A stretch of 64,000 nucleotides of DNA. It comes from Salipiger abyssi (GTDB lineage Bacteria; Pseudomonadota; Alphaproteobacteria; Rhodobacterales; Rhodobacteraceae). A program made the position numbers and the translations under genes. Positions 42,922 through 50,054 of this stretch are shown one piece after another (the stretch's first letter is position 1; every line of letters starts with the position of its first letter). The notes under the pieces are model-generated. The model did no database searches, was not told the origin of the DNA, and saw only the letters and a program-made list of their open reading frames with translations. Where the stretch lies: positions 2,914,001-2,978,000 of the forward strand of contig NZ_CP015093.1 in the NCBI RefSeq assembly GCF_001975705.1, written 5' to 3'.

Positions 42922-43641
42922 TTACGAGGCGTCCTCCGGCGCGACGGTCAGTGCCACCCGGTCGCCGGCGAACCAGGTCAGCCCGTATTCCACCGGTTGT
43001 CCCTCCGGGTCGATATTGACGCTCTCGCTGCGTAGGAGCGGCGCGCCTTCGCGGGTGGCCAGATGCAGCGCCTGGGTGGGGCTCGCGGCTTCGGCGGTGA
43101 GCCGGGTGCGGGCGCGGGTGTAATCGGTCACGCCGTTGCGGCGCAGCGCCTCGGTCACCGAGGAGGTCTCGCGCAGCGTGTCGGCGAGGCCGGGCAGGCG
43201 CTCGGCGGGAAAGCAGCTGAAGAAATGCGCGATGGGGGCGCCTTCGGCGAGCGACAGCCCCTCGTAGACGATGACCGGCGCGCCCGGGGGCAGGGCGAGC
43301 GCCTCGGCCTCGGCTGTGTCGGCGGGCCGGGTCTCGACCCGCAGCACGCGCTTTTCCGGCAGCCGGCCGGTGGCGCGGATGTTGCGGTGAAAGCGCACGC
43401 GCGCGCCGATGGCGTAATCGAGCGGCGTTGCCGTCACGAACACGCCGGCGCCGCGACGGCTGTGCACCAGCCCGCGTTCGGCGAGATCCGCCAGCGCCCG
43501 GCGGGCGGTGTGGCGGTTGACGCCGAAGCGCGCGGAAAGCTCCGCCTCGGTCGGCAGCTTGTCGCCGGCGCGGTAGAGGTGGCGGGCGATCTCGCCCTCC
43601 AGCTCGGCGGCGATGGATTTCCAGATCGGGGTGCGGGGCAT
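42922..43641 (-). CDS. phnF: PhnF-type GntR family transcriptional regulator (HutC branch), 239 aa
   Basis: N-terminal winged helix ('IARHLYRAGDKLPTEAELSARFGVNRHTARRALADLAERGLVHSRRGAGVFV') and a C-terminal UTRA ligand domain (about residues 85-235, 'GLSLAEGAPIAHFFSCFPAERLP', 'LLRSESVNIDPEGQPVEYGLTWFAGDRVALTV'). Divergent from phnG, with a perfect palindrome between them (43748-43777). In related systems PhnF represses the C-P lyase genes. It should also control its own transcript with phnM1. Confidence 0.92.
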   Translation of the reverse strand: MPRTPIWKSIAAELEGEIARHLYRAGDKLPTEAELSARFGVNRHTARRALADLAERGLVHSRRGAGVFVTATPLDYAIGARVRFHRNIRATGRLPEKRVLRVETRPADTAEAEALALPPGAPVIVYEGLSLAEGAPIAHFFSCFPAERLPGLADTLRETSSVTEALRRNGVTDYTRARTRLTAEAASPTQALHLATREGAPLLRSESVNIDPEGQPVEYGLTWFAGDRVALTVAPEDAS

Positions 43642-43747
43642 CTTTGCTCTGTCTGTGTTGCTCTGTCTCTGCGGGGCGCCTCTGTCGGCGCTGTCATCGA
43701 AATTTCATGCGCGCCCGCTTGCGCTTTGATGCGAGTCGGGCCTATGA

Positions 43748-43777
43748 TTTGTCTAGTTGTATATAACCTTAGACAAA
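43748..43777. promoter_or_regulatory. perfect palindrome in the phnF/phnG intergenic region, candidate PhnF operator
   Basis: TTTGTCTA, 14-base spacer, TAGACAAA. The spacer contains GTTGTATATAAC, itself close to symmetric and like HutC/GntR operators. It ends 17 bases before the phnG start and lies 106 bases from the phnF start, so one bound dimer could repress both directions. Binding is inferred. Confidence 0.7.
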
Positions 43778-43794
43778 TCGGCAAGGTTGTCCAG

Positions 43795-44250
43795 ATGAGC
43801 ATGACGGATGTCGGAAACGAAGCCCGCAGGGGCTGGATGGGGCTGCTGGCCCGGGTGCCGGCGCCACGGCTTGCGGCGCAGCTTGAGGGACTTGGCGAGC
43901 TGCCGGGCTTTGACTGGCTGCGCGTGCCGGAAGTGGGCGGTGTGATGGTGCGGGGCCGCATGGGCGGCACCGGCGCGCCGTTCAATCTCGGCGAGATGAC
44001 GGTGACGCGCTGTGCGCTGCGGCTGGAGAGCGGCGAGGTTGGGCACGCCTATGTGCAGGGCCGCGACAAGGCCCATGCGGAGCGCGCCGCGCTGGTCGAT
44101 GCGCTGATGCAGGGCGACCGGGCTGAAGAGCTGCGCGCGGCGGTGCTGGCGCCGCTGGAGGCGGCGGAGGCCGAGACGCGCCGGGCCCGGGCGGCCCGGG
44201 CGGCGGCGACGAAGGTGGATTTCTTCACCATGGTGCGGGGGGAGGCGTGA
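43795..44250 (+). CDS. phnG: C-P lyase complex subunit PhnG, 151 aa
   Basis: Core subunit of the C-P lyase complex (PhnGHIJ). 'EARRGWMGLLARVPAPRLAAQLEGLG', 'RVPEVGGVMVRGRMGGTGAPFNLGEMTVTRCALRL' and 'GHAYVQGRDKAHAERAALVDAL' are typical throughout. The ATG is at 43795 (a second at 43801). First gene of the rightward operon, next to the PhnF palindrome. Its TGA shares a base with the phnH ATG. Confidence 0.95.
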   Translation: MSMTDVGNEARRGWMGLLARVPAPRLAAQLEGLGELPGFDWLRVPEVGGVMVRGRMGGTGAPFNLGEMTVTRCALRLESGEVGHAYVQGRDKAHAERAALVDALMQGDRAEELRAAVLAPLEAAEAETRRARAARAAATKVDFFTMVRGEA

Positions 44251-44819
44251 TGCGGGACGATGTGCTTTCCGGCGGGTTCGCCGAGGCGCCGGTCGAGGCG
44301 GCGCGCGCCTTTCGCGCGGCACTGGAGGCCATGGCACGGCCGGGAACCATTCATACGGTGAGCGGCGCGGCGGCGCCCGCACCGGTCTCGGTGGCGGCCT
44401 CGGTGCTGCTGCTGACGCTCTGCGACCGCGAGACGCCGCTTTATCTGGCGCCGGGGCACGATGGCGATGCGGTGCGCGACTGGGTCGCCTTCCACATCGG
44501 CGCGCCGCTGGTGGGGCCGGGCGAGGCGATGTTCGCCCTGGGGGGCTGGGAGGCGCTGAAGCCGCTCGACGCCTACCGGATCGGCACGCCGGACTATCCC
44601 GACCGCTCGGTGACGCTGATCGCCGAGCTGCCCGGGCTGGCGGCAGAGGGGGCGCGGCTGACCGGGCCGGGGATCCGCGAGGCGGCGTTTCTGTCGCTGC
44701 CGGAGACCCGTGCCTTCCGTGCCAACCGGGCGCTCTTCCCGCTGGGCTGGGACTGTTTCCTTTCGGCGGGCGACCGGATCGCGGCGCTGCCGCGCACAAC
44801 CATTGTGGAGGCGCTCTAA
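44250..44819 (+). CDS. phnH: C-P lyase complex subunit PhnH, 189 aa
   Basis: Structural subunit of the PhnGHIJ core with a PLP-transferase-like fold that has lost catalytic residues (family knowledge). 'FRAALEAMARPGTIHTV', 'LLLTLCDRETPLYL' and 'LIAELPGLAAEGARLTGPGI' fit PhnH from end to end. Starts within TGATG at 44248-44252 and overlaps the phnI start (TAATG), so the first three genes are translationally coupled. Confidence 0.95.
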   Translation: MRDDVLSGGFAEAPVEAARAFRAALEAMARPGTIHTVSGAAAPAPVSVAASVLLLTLCDRETPLYLAPGHDGDAVRDWVAFHIGAPLVGPGEAMFALGGWEALKPLDAYRIGTPDYPDRSVTLIAELPGLAAEGARLTGPGIREAAFLSLPETRAFRANRALFPLGWDCFLSAGDRIAALPRTTIVEAL

Positions 44820-45904
44820 TGTATGTGGCGGTAAAGGGCGGCGAGCAGGCCATCGACGCGGCGCATGACTGGCTGGCCGAGGAGCGGCGCGGCGACCTGG
44901 CGGTGGCGGAGCTGACGCTGGCGCAGATCCGAGAGCAGATGAGCCTCGCGGTGAACCGGGTGATGGCCGAGGGCTCGCTTTACGATCCGGATCTCGCGGC
45001 GCTGGCGATCAAGCAGGCGCGGGGCGATCTGATCGAGGCGATCTTTCTGATCCGCGCCTATCGCACGACGCTGCCACGTATCGGGCATTCGCGTGCCGTC
45101 GACACCGGCGCCATGCGTTGCGACCGCCGCATCAGCGCGACCTTCAAGGACGCGCCGGGCGGGCAGGTGCTGGGGCCGACCTTCGATTACACCCACCGGT
45201 TGCTGGATTTCAAACTTGCGGCGGATGGAGAGTTGCCGGAGGCGACAGAGAGCGCGCCGTCGGAGGCGCCGATGCCGCGGATCACCGAATTTCTGAACAA
45301 GGACGGGCTGATCCAGGACGAGGCGGCGAGCGACGAGCTGCCGCCCGATATGACGCGGCAGCCGATGGACTACCCGGCCAACCGGGCGCTGCGCTTGCAG
45401 GCGTTGACGCGGGGCGACGAGGGGTTCGTACTGGGCATGGCCTATTCCACCCAGCGCGGCTACGGGCGCAACCACCCGTTTGTGGGCGAGCTGCGCATCG
45501 GCGCGGTGGAGGTGGAGATGGAGGTGCCCGAGCTGGGCTTCGAGATCTGCATCGGCGAGGTGGTGCTGACCGAATGCGAGACGGTGAACCAGTTCGCCGG
45601 TTCCAAGACCGAGCCGCCGCAATTCACCCGTGGCTACGGGCTGGTCTTTGGTCAGACCGAGCGCAAGGCGATCTCCATGGCGCTGGTCGACCGGGCGCTG
45701 CGCTGGCAGGAGCTGGGCGAGGACAATCTCGGCGCGCCGGCGCAGGACGAGGAATTCGTGCTGGCGCATGCGGACAACATCCAGGCGAGCGGCTTTCTCG
45801 AACATATCAAGCTGCCGCATTACGTGGATTTCCAATCCGAGCTGGAGCTGGTGCGCCGGATGCGGGCCGGCGCGACAGGCGCGATGCGGGAGGCGGCGGA
45901 ATGA
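44819..45904 (+). CDS. phnI: C-P lyase complex subunit PhnI (nucleosidase-type), 361 aa
   Basis: Required with PhnG/H/L to join phosphonate to the ribose of ATP. 'MYVAVKGGEQAIDAAHDWLAEERRG', 'QVRLAVNRVMAEGSLYDPDLAALA'-like start (here 'QMSLAVNRVMAEGSLYDPDL'), 'HSRAVDTGAMRCDRRISATFKDAPGGQ', 'YSTQRGYGRNHPFVGELR' and 'HADNIQASGFLEHIKLPHYVDFQSEL' are conserved. Its TGA overlaps an ATG at 45901, the kind of junction expected for phnJ, but phnJ begins 500 bases later because a DUF559 gene lies between. Confidence 0.96.
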   Translation: MYVAVKGGEQAIDAAHDWLAEERRGDLAVAELTLAQIREQMSLAVNRVMAEGSLYDPDLAALAIKQARGDLIEAIFLIRAYRTTLPRIGHSRAVDTGAMRCDRRISATFKDAPGGQVLGPTFDYTHRLLDFKLAADGELPEATESAPSEAPMPRITEFLNKDGLIQDEAASDELPPDMTRQPMDYPANRALRLQALTRGDEGFVLGMAYSTQRGYGRNHPFVGELRIGAVEVEMEVPELGFEICIGEVVLTECETVNQFAGSKTEPPQFTRGYGLVFGQTERKAISMALVDRALRWQELGEDNLGAPAQDEEFVLAHADNIQASGFLEHIKLPHYVDFQSELELVRRMRAGATGAMREAAE

Positions 45905-45919
45905 CGTGCATGTCGCTGT

Positions 45920-46038
45920 CCCCCTCCCCAGCCCTCCCCCTTGCCGGTGGAGGGAGCTTTGGCAACCCGGCGTTAACCATGGTGCCGTCAGCCTGCTGTC
46001 GGGCCCTCCCCCGGATCGGGGGAGGGTTTGGGAGGGGG
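45920..46038. repeat. long inverted repeat (CCCCCTCCCC...GGGGGAGGG) left of the DUF559 gene
   Basis: The arms at 45920-45940 (CCCCCTCCCCAGCCCTCCCCC) and 46018-46038 (GGGGGAGGGTTTGGGAGGGG+G) are near-perfect reverse complements. Inside is a second perfect 10-bp hairpin, CCCTCCCCCG-GAT-CGGGGGAGGG, sharing the right arm. Such C/G-tract palindromes commonly flank DUF559 genes in alphaproteobacteria (family experience), so the repeat probably came with the gene. Confidence 0.72.
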
Positions 46039-46407
46039 ATGGAGAGCGGCAGCGGAGGCCGGGCCATGCGGCAGAGCTTTTTCCAGACCTATGACGCGCG
46101 GATCCTGCGGCAGGTGCCGACGCCGGCGGAGGCACAGCTTTGGCAGGCGCTGCGCCGGCGGCAACTGGGCGGTGCGAAGTTTCGCCGTCAGGCACCGGTG
46201 GGGCCGTGGCTGCTGCCGTTTGTCTGCGCCAGGGCACGGCTGGCGGTGGTGCTTTACGACGACGCGACTGTGCGTGCCGAGGCGCAGGAGATGCATTCCG
46301 GGCTGCGGGCGCGCGGCTGGCGTGTGCTGTGGCTGGCCGAAGACGCGGTCTGCGCCGATCCCGCGGGCGCGCTGACAACCATCGAAGAGGCGCTGAACAA
46401 TGACTGA
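46039..46407 (+). CDS. DUF559 (Vsr-like fold) protein inserted between phnI and phnJ, 122 aa
   Basis: A DUF559 protein, related to the very-short-patch-repair endonuclease fold. 'LRQVPTPAEAQLWQALRRRQLGGAKFRRQAPVGPWLLPFVC' is the family hallmark. Catalytic residues look eroded: the expected D in 'vDFvC' is P ('LLPFVC'), and the 'E.DG..H' strand is 'VVLYDDATVR'. ATG 46039 or 46066 (MRQSFFQTY) are both possible; the frame is open even from the ATG at 45901 that overlaps the phnI stop. The end overlaps phnJ by eight bases. It does not belong to the C-P lyase pathway as known. Confidence 0.8.
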   Translation: MESGSGGRAMRQSFFQTYDARILRQVPTPAEAQLWQALRRRQLGGAKFRRQAPVGPWLLPFVCARARLAVVLYDDATVRAEAQEMHSGLRARGWRVLWLAEDAVCADPAGALTTIEEALNND

Positions 46408-47278
46408 GCAAGCTTACAACTTCGCCTATCTCGACGAGCAGACCAAGCGGATGATCCGCCGCGCGATCCTCAAGGGCGTCGCGATCCCCGGCTATCAGGT
46501 GCCCTTTGCCAGCCGCGAGATGCCCATGCCCTATGGCTGGGGCACCGGCGGCGTGCAGGTCACCGCCGCCTGCCTGACCCCTTCGGACACGCTCAAGGTC
46601 ATCGACCAGGGCGCCGACGACACCACAAATGCCGTCTCGATCCGCAAGTTCTTTCAGCGCACCGCGCAGGTGGCGGTGACCGAACATACTGAGGAGGCGA
46701 GCCTCATCCAGACCCGCCACCGCATCCCCGAGACACCGCTCACCGAAGGGCAGATCCTCGTCTATCAGGTGCCGATCCCGGAGCCGCTGCGCTTTCTGGA
46801 ACCACGCGAGACCGAGACCCGCAAGATGCACGCGCTCGAGGAATACGGGCTCATGCATGTAAAGCTCTACGAGGACATCGCCCATAACGGCGAGATCTCC
46901 ACCGCCTATGCCTATCCGGTGAAGGTCGAGGGCCGCTATGTGATGGACCCGTCGCCGATCCCGAAATTCGACAACCCGCGACTGGAAAGCGCCGCGATCC
47001 AGCTCTTCGGCGCCGGGCGCGAACAGCGGATCTATGCGATCCCGCCCTATACGCAGGTGGTGAGCCTCGATTTCGAGGATTATCCGTTCGAGGCCAGCAA
47101 GGCCGATCACCCCTGCGATCTTTGCGGCTGCGGGACGAGCTATCTCGACGAGGTGATCGTCGACGATGCGGGCGGGCGGATGTTCGTCTGCTCGGATACG
47201 GATTTCTGTGCCACGCGGCGCGCTGACGGGCATCGCGGGCGGCTTTCGGGCGAGGATTTGGCGGAGGAGCTGGCATGA
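46400..47278 (+). CDS. phnJ: C-P lyase catalytic subunit PhnJ (radical SAM), 292 aa
   Basis: Cleaves the carbon-phosphorus bond of ribose-1-phosphonate-5-phosphate. 'YNFAYLDEQTKRMIRRAILKGVAIPGYQVPFASREMPMPYGWGTGG' is the family start. The Fe-S and radical cysteines are in 'DHPCDLCGCGTSYLDEV' and 'MFVCSDTDFCATRR', in the order known from E. coli PhnJ. Full length with a normal N-terminus despite the preceding DUF559 insertion. The ATG at 46400 lies within the DUF559 end, and its TGA overlaps phnK (ATGA). Confidence 0.97.
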   Translation: MTEQAYNFAYLDEQTKRMIRRAILKGVAIPGYQVPFASREMPMPYGWGTGGVQVTAACLTPSDTLKVIDQGADDTTNAVSIRKFFQRTAQVAVTEHTEEASLIQTRHRIPETPLTEGQILVYQVPIPEPLRFLEPRETETRKMHALEEYGLMHVKLYEDIAHNGEISTAYAYPVKVEGRYVMDPSPIPKFDNPRLESAAIQLFGAGREQRIYAIPPYTQVVSLDFEDYPFEASKADHPCDLCGCGTSYLDEVIVDDAGGRMFVCSDTDFCATRRADGHRGRLSGEDLAEELA

Positions 47279-48045
47279 CACCGCTGTTGCAGGTGAAGGG
47301 CGTTACCAAACGCTATGGCGCGCGGCTGGGCTGCGGCGATGTGAGTTTCGATCTCTGGCCCGGCGAGGTGATGGGGATCGTGGGCGAGAGCGGCTCGGGC
47401 AAATCGACCCTGCTGAGCTGCCTTGCCGGACATCTGAGCCCCGATGCGGGCGAGGTGATCTTCGACACCCGCGCTGAGGGGCCGCGCGATGTGCTGGGCA
47501 TGTCGGAACCGGCGCGGCGCATGCTCGGGCGCACCGACTGGGCCTTCGTGCATCAGAACCCGCGCGACGGGCTGCGCATGGGGGTGAGCGCCGGGGCCAA
47601 TGTGGGCGAGCGGCTGATGGCGGTGGGCGCCCGGCATTACGGGCAGATCCGCGAGCAGGCGGTCGACTGGCTGGGCCGGGTGGAGATCGCCGCCGACCGG
47701 GTGGACGACCGCCCACGAGCCTTTTCCGGTGGCATGCAACAGCGCTTGCAGATCGCGCGCAATCTGGTGACCGGCCCGAGGCTTGTCTTCATGGACGAGC
47801 CCACCGGCGGGCTCGATGTCTCGGTGCAGGCGCGGCTGCTGGATCTGTTGCGCGGGCTGGTGCGCGAGATGGGGTTGAGCGCCATCATCGTGACTCATGA
47901 TCTGGCGGTGGTGCGGCTGCTTGCCGACCGGCTGATGGTGATGAAAGGCGGCCATGTGGTCGAGACCGGGCTCACCGATCAGGTGCTGGACGATCCGCAG
48001 CACGGCTATACCCAGCTTCTGGTGTCGAGCGTGTTGCAGGTCTGA
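47275..48045 (+). CDS. phnK: C-P lyase ATP-binding protein PhnK, 256 aa
   Basis: ABC-type ATPase without a membrane partner that binds the PhnGHIJ core. Walker A is 'GESGSGKST', 'WAFVHQNPRDGLRMGVSAGANVGERLMA' is the PhnK Q-loop region, the signature is 'FSGGMQQRLQIARNL' and Walker B 'LVFMDEPTGGLD'. Starts within ATGA of the phnJ stop. Followed by two short hairpins before phnL (48048-48060 and 48063-48078). Confidence 0.96.
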   Translation: MTPLLQVKGVTKRYGARLGCGDVSFDLWPGEVMGIVGESGSGKSTLLSCLAGHLSPDAGEVIFDTRAEGPRDVLGMSEPARRMLGRTDWAFVHQNPRDGLRMGVSAGANVGERLMAVGARHYGQIREQAVDWLGRVEIAADRVDDRPRAFSGGMQQRLQIARNLVTGPRLVFMDEPTGGLDVSVQARLLDLLRGLVREMGLSAIIVTHDLAVVRLLADRLMVMKGGHVVETGLTDQVLDDPQHGYTQLLVSSVLQV

Positions 48046-48047
48046 AT

Positions 48048-48078
48048 GGGGCGTTGCCCCTCGCGCGCCGGGGCGCGC
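48048..48078 (+). other. two adjacent hairpins between phnK and phnL
   Basis: GGGGCG-TTG-type stem GGGGCGTTGCCCC (48048-48060) and GCGCGCC-GG-GGCGCGC (48063-48078). This is the only non-coupled junction within phnG to phnN, so it may lower expression of phnL and phnN or protect the upstream mRNA. Inferred from position. Confidence 0.45.
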
Positions 48079-48110
48079 TCCCCCGCGTATTTTGCAAAGA
48101 GAAGAAGATC

Positions 48111-48794
48111 ATGATCGAGCTGAGCGATGTGTCGAAGAGCTTTGTCCTGCACAATCAGGGCGATGCGGTGATCCCGGTGATGGCGGGGGCGGCGCTTTCG
48201 GTGGCGCCGGGGGAATGCGTGGCGCTGGTGGGCAATTCCGGCGCGGGCAAATCCACGCTGATGCGGATGATCTATGGCAATTACCTGGCCGGCGGCGGGG
48301 CGATCCGGGTGGGCGATGTGGACGTCGCCCGGGCCGAGCCACGCGAGATCCTGAGGATGCGGCGCGAGGTGCTGGGCTATGTCAGCCAGTTCCTGCGCGT
48401 GGTGCCACGGGTGCCGGCGCTCGATGTGGTGGCCGAGCCGGTGCTGGCGGCGGGCGGCTCACATGCCGAGGCAGAGGCGCGGGCCCGGGATCTGCTGGCG
48501 CGGCTCAATGTGCCGGAGCGGCTCTGGACGCTGTCGCCAACGACCTTCTCAGGCGGCGAGCAGCAGCGGGTGAACATCGCGCGCGGCTTTGCGCATCTGT
48601 TTCCGGCGATGCTGCTCGACGAGCCCACGGCCAGCCTCGACGCCACCAACCGTGCGGTGGTGCTGGCGCTGATCGCAGAAGCCAAGGCGCGCGGTGCCGC
48701 CATCGTGGGGATCTTTCACGATGCCGAGGCGCGGGCGCAGGTCTGCGACCGCGAGGTGGATGTGAGCGGCTTTGCACCGGAGCGTGCGGCATGA
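48111..48794 (+). CDS. phnL: C-P lyase ATP-binding protein PhnL, 227 aa
   Basis: Second ABC-type ATPase of the pathway, needed with PhnG/H/I for the phosphonylation step. 'IELSDVSKSFVLHNQGDAVIPVM' is the family start, Walker A 'GNSGAGKST', 'VSQFLRVVPRVPALDVVAEP', signature '[15 protein letters not shown]', Walker B 'AMLLDEPTASLD'. Start at the ATG at 48111 behind GAGAAGAAG; the frame upstream to 48054 contains the intergenic hairpin. Confidence 0.96.
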   Translation: MIELSDVSKSFVLHNQGDAVIPVMAGAALSVAPGECVALVGNSGAGKSTLMRMIYGNYLAGGGAIRVGDVDVARAEPREILRMRREVLGYVSQFLRVVPRVPALDVVAEPVLAAGGSHAEAEARARDLLARLNVPERLWTLSPTTFSGGEQQRVNIARGFAHLFPAMLLDEPTASLDATNRAVVLALIAEAKARGAAIVGIFHDAEARAQVCDREVDVSGFAPERAA

Positions 48795-49333
48795 CCGGAC
48801 GGTTTTACGCGGTGGTCGGGCCTTCGGGCGCCGGCAAGGACACGCTGATGGAGGCGGCGGCAGAACGGTTGCCCGGGCTGCATCTGGCGCGGCGCGTGAT
48901 CACGCGCCCGGCCAGCGCCGGCGGTGAGGATTTCGAGGGCGTCAGCGAGGCGGAATTCGACGCGCGGTTGGCGGCGGGGGATTTCGCGCTGCACTGGGCC
49001 GCGCATGGGCTGCGCTACGGGGTGCCGGCCACGGTCAACACGGTGCTGGGGCAGGGGCGCCCGGTGCTTTGCAACCTGTCGCGCGCGGTCCTTCCGCAGG
49101 CGGCGGCGCGGTTTCCCGGCATGGCGGTGCTGCATGTCACCGCGCGACCGGAGGTTCTGGCGGAGCGGCTTGCCGGCCGGGGGCGCGAGACGGTCGAGGA
49201 GATCGCCCGCAGGCTTGCGCGTCAGGGCGCGGCGCTGCCCGAGGGGCTGCCGGCATATGAGATCGACAATTCCGGCGCGCTGGAGGCGGCGGTGACGCGG
49301 CTCCTCGCGCTGCTTCAGCCGGCGAGGGCGTAG
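48791..49333 (+). CDS. phnN: ribose 1,5-bisphosphokinase PhnN, 180 aa
   Basis: Phosphorylates ribose 1,5-bisphosphate to PRPP, the last step that returns the sugar to metabolism. P-loop 'VVGPSGAGKDTLM', then 'RRVITRPASAGGEDFEGVSEAEF' and 'FALHWAAHGLRYGVPATV', as in the guanylate-kinase-like PhnN fold. Its start overlaps the phnL stop (ATGA). The last 19 bases overlap the end of the convergent DUF1045 gene. Confidence 0.95.
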   Translation: MTGRFYAVVGPSGAGKDTLMEAAAERLPGLHLARRVITRPASAGGEDFEGVSEAEFDARLAAGDFALHWAAHGLRYGVPATVNTVLGQGRPVLCNLSRAVLPQAAARFPGMAVLHVTARPEVLAERLAGRGRETVEEIARRLARQGAALPEGLPAYEIDNSGALEAAVTRLLALLQPARA

Positions 49334-49998
49334 CGGTGCAGAATATGGAACCGGCCGTCCGGTGCCTCGCCAAAGAGCACCAGCGCGCCGACCCGGAAGG
49401 GGCGCGGCAGCAGCGGCGTCAGCACCGGCTCCAGGGCCTCGGCGGTTTGCGCTGCATCCTCGGCGGAGAGCCGGCCCGACAGGGTGAGGTGGAAGCGGAA
49501 TTCCTCCATCACGTAAGGGTAGCCCCAACGCGCGAGGTTCTCTTCCTGCGCAGGCGAGAGCCGCGCCTTGCGGCGGCGCTCCAGCTCGGCCTCGGTGGGC
49601 GGGGCGCGGTGCGTGTCGAGTGCGCGCACCGTCTCGGCGGCGAGCGCGGCGAGGGCCGTGGTGTCGCCTTCGGGCGTGAGCGCGAGGAACGAGCCGAGCC
49701 GCGACAGGGTCAGCCCCGGCATCTCGACGGGGGCAAGCCGGGCGGCGAGCGCGGCCAGATCGGCCTCCAGCGCGGCGCGGCTGCCGGTGAGGCGGAAGGG
49801 CGGCTTCAACGTGCCATGAAAGCCGTATTTGCGCGGCGTGGCGGTGATCTCGGCCACCGGGCGCGGCAGGCCGGGCAGCTCGGGGTGGGCGCAGGGTGTG
49901 CCGGTCGCGGCATCCCAGCCAAGCCAGCTTGCGCAGAACTCGGCAAAGGGCCCGGGCTCGGGCGCGTAGTAGATCGCGAAACGGGAATAATCGGTCAT
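49315..49998 (-). CDS. DUF1045 phosphonate-metabolism protein (2H phosphoesterase-like), 227 aa
   Basis: Two H-x-T motifs, 'GFHGTLKPPFRL' at about residue 60 and 'FRFHLTLSGRL' at about 170, are the signature of 2H phosphoesterases. The start 'RFAIYYAPEPGPFAEFCASWLGWD' is typical of DUF1045 proteins found in C-P lyase operons. No phnP is present, so this protein may open the 5-phosphoribosyl 1,2-cyclic phosphate made by PhnJ; that is inference. It is on the opposite strand to phnN and phnM2. Starts at 49998 and 50010 are both possible, and neither has a good Shine-Dalgarno. Confidence 0.85.
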   Translation of the reverse strand: MTDYSRFAIYYAPEPGPFAEFCASWLGWDAATGTPCAHPELPGLPRPVAEITATPRKYGFHGTLKPPFRLTGSRAALEADLAALAARLAPVEMPGLTLSRLGSFLALTPEGDTTALAALAAETVRALDTHRAPPTEAELERRRKARLSPAQEENLARWGYPYVMEEFRFHLTLSGRLSAEDAAQTAEALEPVLTPLLPRPFRVGALVLFGEAPDGRFHILHRYALAG

Positions 49999-50054
49999 GG
50001 GCGCGGACATAAGCGTCTCATGTCACGGAATGATGACGGAGCAAAGGGCAGGAC

